Below, piece after piece: positions 6,160-8,349 of a stretch of 8,349 nucleotides of DNA; positions within the stretch are counted from its first letter, which is position 1; every line of letters begins with the position of its first letter. The stretch is taken from the NCBI GenBank assembly GCA_016873405.1, contig VGXH01000064.1, forward strand, positions 1 through 8,349. The letters are read 5' to 3'. The notes under the pieces were generated by a model, which worked only from the letters and a program-made list of their open reading frames with translations, was not told where the DNA came from and did not search any database. The DNA comes from a bacterium. Lineage in GTDB: Bacteria > Krumholzibacteriota > Krumholzibacteria > LZORAL124-64-63. The position numbers were made by a program, and so were the translations under genes.

Positions 6160-7242
6160 CTACCTGGGCCGGCCGACCTCGCGCAACTGCCCGAGCAACG
6201 CCCGCGCCGTGTCGGCGGTCGTCGGATCGGCGCTCCCGGCCGCACGGGCCAGCGCGTCGGCGGCGTCGGCCAGCAGGCCTGCACGCGCCAGCAGGATGCC
6301 GAGCGCGAGCGGATCGCCCGCCAGCCGGCTGCGCTGCGCGGCGGCGGCAGCTGCCGCCGCTGCGTCGAGCACCACGAAGCGCGCCTCGGGCTGCGGCGGC
6401 GCCGGCCCGGTGACATCGCCGGCCGGCAGGTGAATCGTGATCTGCCAACTGCAGATCACGCCGCGGGGCAGGTCCGCGGCCGGGGTCCAGTCGGTGCCCG
6501 TGACCCTCGGGCTGCGCGCGATCTCGGCGTATCTTTCGTCGTAGACCGCCACCGAATAGGCGGTCGCCCCGGGAACGCCCGTCCAGCGGAACATCGGCCG
6601 GGTCACCGACACGGCCGTCCCCACCGGCGCGGTCGGCACGGGCGTCGGCGCGCTGCCCGCGGCGCCGAGCAGCGTGCCGGCGCCGCCGGCGAGGCCACGG
6701 ACGGCCGCCGGCACATCGAGGTGGCGTGCCGCGATCGCCTCCGTAACGGTGCGCCGCTCGGACTCGGTGAGCAACTCGAGCCCGAGGGCCCCCTGATCGG
6801 CGGCCAGCACCTCGGCAGGCCGGACCGGCGCAGGCGTGGGGCGGGCGTCGAGCGATGCCTGCCGGCTCGGCTCGGCATCGGGCGGCCGGCGGCCGATCCA
6901 GATCCCGATCACGAGCAGCGCCGCGGCGCTCCCGATCATCGCGACGGCCCGCCAGCGCCGGGTCGAGCGGCGCGCTTGGCCCTCCGGCCGAACCCTATCC
7001 AGATCGGCGCGCACCGCCTCGAGGTCTGCCAGGTCCGCCGCACATTGCGGGCAGCCCTCCAGATGGCTCTGGAGGACGTCCCGATCCGGTGCGTCCAGCC
7101 GGCCGTCCACGTGCGCCTCCAGCGTCTCGAACGACACGTGCTCATCGTCGTCCGGCGCCGGACGAAGGGCGCGCGCCAGCGCCTCGTGCGCCTGTCGGGC
7201 GCTGGCGGTCCGGGCACGGTCGGCGCTGTCGGGTTCAGCCAT
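6160..7242 (-). CDS. Zinc-finger transmembrane anti-sigma factor with extracytoplasmic domains
   Basis: A 360-residue single-pass membrane protein. The cytoplasmic N-terminus carries a zf-HC2-like anti-sigma motif, HLEGCPQC (H60, C64, C67), after an acidic helix FETLEAHVDGRLDAPDRDVL. One membrane helix follows at about 99-117 (AVAMIGSAAALLVIGIWIG, then RR). Outside are an Ala/Pro-rich linker, a helical segment (about 145-185), an FN3/Ig-like beta domain (about 205-293; FRWTGVPGATAYSVAVYD is typical of such strands), nine consecutive alanines (294-302) and a TPR-like helical pair (about 303-355). By family, it should hold the sigma factor encoded just upstream at the inner membrane until a signal reaches the outer domains. 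Start: ATG at 7242 has GAGG 9 bases upstream. An in-frame ATG at 7251 and a TTG at 7257 are less well placed. It lies 37 bp downstream of the sigma stop, in one operon. Confidence 0.82.
   Translation of the reverse strand: MAEPDSADRARTASARQAHEALARALRPAPDDDEHVSFETLEAHVDGRLDAPDRDVLQSHLEGCPQCAADLADLEAVRADLDRVRPEGQARRSTRRWRAVAMIGSAAALLVIGIWIGRRPPDAEPSRQASLDARPTPAPVRPAEVLAADQGALGLELLTESERRTVTEAIAARHLDVPAAVRGLAGGAGTLLGAAGSAPTPVPTAPVGTAVSVTRPMFRWTGVPGATAYSVAVYDERYAEIARSPRVTGTDWTPAADLPRGVICSWQITIHLPAGDVTGPAPPQPEARFVVLDAAAAAAAAAQRSRLAGDPLALGILLARAGLLADAADALARAAGSADPTTADTARALLGQLREVGRPR
6341..6360. repeat. Perfect 20-bp palindrome inside the anti-sigma gene
   Basis: GCGGCGGCAG followed directly by CTGCCGCCGC is fully self-complementary. 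It lies in the polyalanine-coding stretch of the anti-sigma gene, so GCN codon repetition partly explains it. Confidence 0.7.
6436..6460. repeat. Inverted repeat, 10-bp arms with 5-base loop
   Basis: CGTGATCTGC and GCAGATCACG are perfect reverse complements separated by CAACT. The element is inside the anti-sigma gene, in the part coding for the FN3-like domain, and about 285 bp past the end of the convergent CHAT gene. No T-run follows on either strand, so it is not a standard terminator, but an RNA copy of either strand would form a stable hairpin. Confidence 0.7.
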
Positions 7243-7251
7243 GATCTTCAT

Positions 7252-7255
7252 CCTC
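7252..7255 (-). promoter_or_regulatory. Ribosome binding site of the anti-sigma gene
   Basis: GAGG on the minus strand with 9 bases before the ATG at 7242. It favours this start over the in-frame ATG at 7251, which directly abuts the motif. Confidence 0.5.
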
Positions 7256-7279
7256 AATGACAGACAACCAGCGCGAGTA

Positions 7280-8314
7280 TTACCAGTGCAGGCGCCGCGC
7301 CAGGCGGGCGCGCGCCGACTTCCGGAGGTTGATGACCTGCTGCCGGGTCAGACCGAGCCGCGCGGCAATGGCCAGATCGTCGCACGGCAGCGACGGCCAC
7401 ATCGCCTCCAACTCGGCGGCCGACAGTCCCACGGCGGCGGCGATGTCGGCCATCGCCGCGACGCCGGTCGGCGGAAGGAGCGGCAGCACGGCGCGGCCCT
7501 CGGGATCGCGCAGGTTCAGGAGCAGCGCCACGCGCTGGTTGGGCGGCAGGTCGGCGATCTCCCGCCACGTCCGCGCCAGCGCTTCCCGATGCTCCAGCAC
7601 GTCGGCGATGCCCGGCGACGAGTCTGCGACCAGCTCCAACCCGGCTCCCGGCGAGGCATTGGCCGTCCGGGTCTCGACGCGGCGAAGGTCCGCAACGCCG
7701 AGCGCGGCGGCCATCGCGTCGACGAAGCGATCGAGGTCGAGGCCCCGGTCCAACCGCGCCAGCACGGCGTCCAGCAGGTCGGGCAACGGCGCGGATGCGA
7801 CGAGCCCGTGTGCCTCGAGCCACCCGGCGGGGTCGCGCACGAACGCCTCTGCCGAGCCCGGGGCGGGCGCGAGGCGCGGGCTGCGCGTCGTGCCGCATCG
7901 CCACGTGCCGTGCGCGTCGCGCTCGAGGGACGTGCCGGGATGGTGCGAGAGCGCGTAGCGGATCTGGCCGCGCAGCCGCGTTCGCGCGGGGTACTGCTGG
8001 CGCAGGAACGTGCGGCACCCGTACTCGGCCGCCGTCGCCGCGTACGCCTCGAGGTCCTCGACCATCTCGCCGTCGCCCTGCCGCAGCGACCACAACTTCC
8101 GGACCAGGCGAAGGCGGACGTCGGACACCACGTCATCGATGTGCGCGGCGCCGACCCGGGATCTCCCGAGTTCGCGCGTGACCGTGGCCGACACAGCGAG
8201 GTCCACGTCTCCGCCGAGGGCTTGCGCCATGGCGGCGGACGCGGTGGTCTCGTCCCGCGCGTCGAGAAACGGCGCGAGACGCGGATCGGGGGAACGGGGC
8301 GGCGCAGCCTGCAT
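7280..8314 (-). CDS. Large ECF-type RNA polymerase sigma factor
   Basis: A 344-residue sigma-70-family protein, well above the roughly 180-200 residues of a simple ECF sigma. A region 2-like part covers about 37-118 (IDDVVSDVRLRLVRKLWSL, then AYAATAAEYGCRTFLRQQ). A poorly conserved middle of about 120 residues follows. Region 4 begins at LPPNQRVALLLNLRD (256-270), which matches the usual LPxxQR opening. A further insert of about 40 residues (PLLPPTGVAAMADIAAAVGL onward) precedes the DNA-binding helix-turn-helix DLAIAARLGLTRQQVINLRKSARARLARRL (about 313-342, split here from its neighbours). The next gene in the operon encodes its probable anti-sigma factor. Start: ATG at 8314; an internal ATG at 8230 would remove 28 residues but leave region 2 intact. 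A TATTAC on the minus strand (8331-8336) is a possible -10 giving a very short leader; the -35 would lie outside the window. I cannot name the regulon. Confidence 0.83.
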   Translation of the reverse strand: MQAAPPRSPDPRLAPFLDARDETTASAAMAQALGGDVDLAVSATVTRELGRSRVGAAHIDDVVSDVRLRLVRKLWSLRQGDGEMVEDLEAYAATAAEYGCRTFLRQQYPARTRLRGQIRYALSHHPGTSLERDAHGTWRCGTTRSPRLAPAPGSAEAFVRDPAGWLEAHGLVASAPLPDLLDAVLARLDRGLDLDRFVDAMAAALGVADLRRVETRTANASPGAGLELVADSSPGIADVLEHREALARTWREIADLPPNQRVALLLNLRDPEGRAVLPLLPPTGVAAMADIAAAVGLSAAELEAMWPSLPCDDLAIAARLGLTRQQVINLRKSARARLARRLHW

Positions 8315-8349
8315 GCTCGGAGCAGCGATGGTAATACGGAACGCCTTTT

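Noticed and set aside
4573..7260. A very long plus-strand open frame crossing the CHAT gene and the anti-sigma gene
   Set aside because: It is extremely Arg/Pro/Gly-rich, has no recognisable fold and spans two well-supported genes in other frames. Open length is expected by chance at this GC content.
7254..8093. Alternative minus-strand frame within the sigma gene
   Set aside because: Arg/Ala/Gly-rich shadow without motifs; the overlapping frame encodes sigma regions 2 and 4.
1..8349. CRISPR array or type III-E components near the TPR-CHAT gene
   Set aside because: No regularly spaced direct repeats and no Cas-like proteins were seen. The only periodic signal is the 120-bp period of the TPR-coding region.

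Overview
This window is very GC-rich bacterial DNA with dense, GC3-biased genes. It holds a TPR-CHAT protein, two ECF-type sigma factors, a membrane anti-sigma factor and a membrane-anchored SRPBCC protein. That mix, and the style of the proteins, suggests a soil-type Acidobacteriota such as the Vicinamibacteria, or a relative. The assignment is inferred from composition and gene style only; no rRNA or other phylogenetic marker is present.

Layout, left to right. (1) Positions 1-362, minus strand: the N-terminal part of an ECF sigma factor that runs off the left edge. (2) About 255 bp without a supported gene. (3) 619-1131 and 1147-2019, minus strand: a stand-alone minimal nucleotidyltransferase-fold protein downstream of a DHRS1-like short-chain dehydrogenase/reductase, 15 bp apart and in the same reading frame, so probably one transcript. 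(4) 2020-2335: a divergent intergenic region with a candidate -10 box and small inverted repeats. (5) 2336-3082, plus strand: a 248-residue protein with two N-terminal membrane helices and a SRPBCC (START-like) domain. (6) 3083-3391: a gene-free region with candidate promoters. (7) 3392-6151, plus strand: a 919-residue exported TPR-CHAT protein with the His/Cys pair of a caspase-like protease. (8) 6160-7242 and 7280-8314, minus strand: an operon of a large ECF-type sigma factor followed by a zinc-finger, single-pass membrane anti-sigma factor, convergent with the CHAT gene and separated from it by only 8 bp.

The most notable part is the right half. A sigma factor, its probable transmembrane anti-sigma factor and a TPR-CHAT protease candidate sit side by side. 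The CHAT protein has a signal peptide, and the anti-sigma factor exposes an Ig/FN3-like domain plus a helical repeat-like tail on the outer side of the membrane. The two could therefore meet in the same compartment. A signalling relay in which the CHAT protein senses a ligand or partner through its TPRs and acts on the anti-sigma factor to free the sigma factor is a testable hypothesis. Nothing in the sequence proves it. No tRNA, rRNA, CRISPR array, insertion sequence or convincing rho-independent terminator was found.
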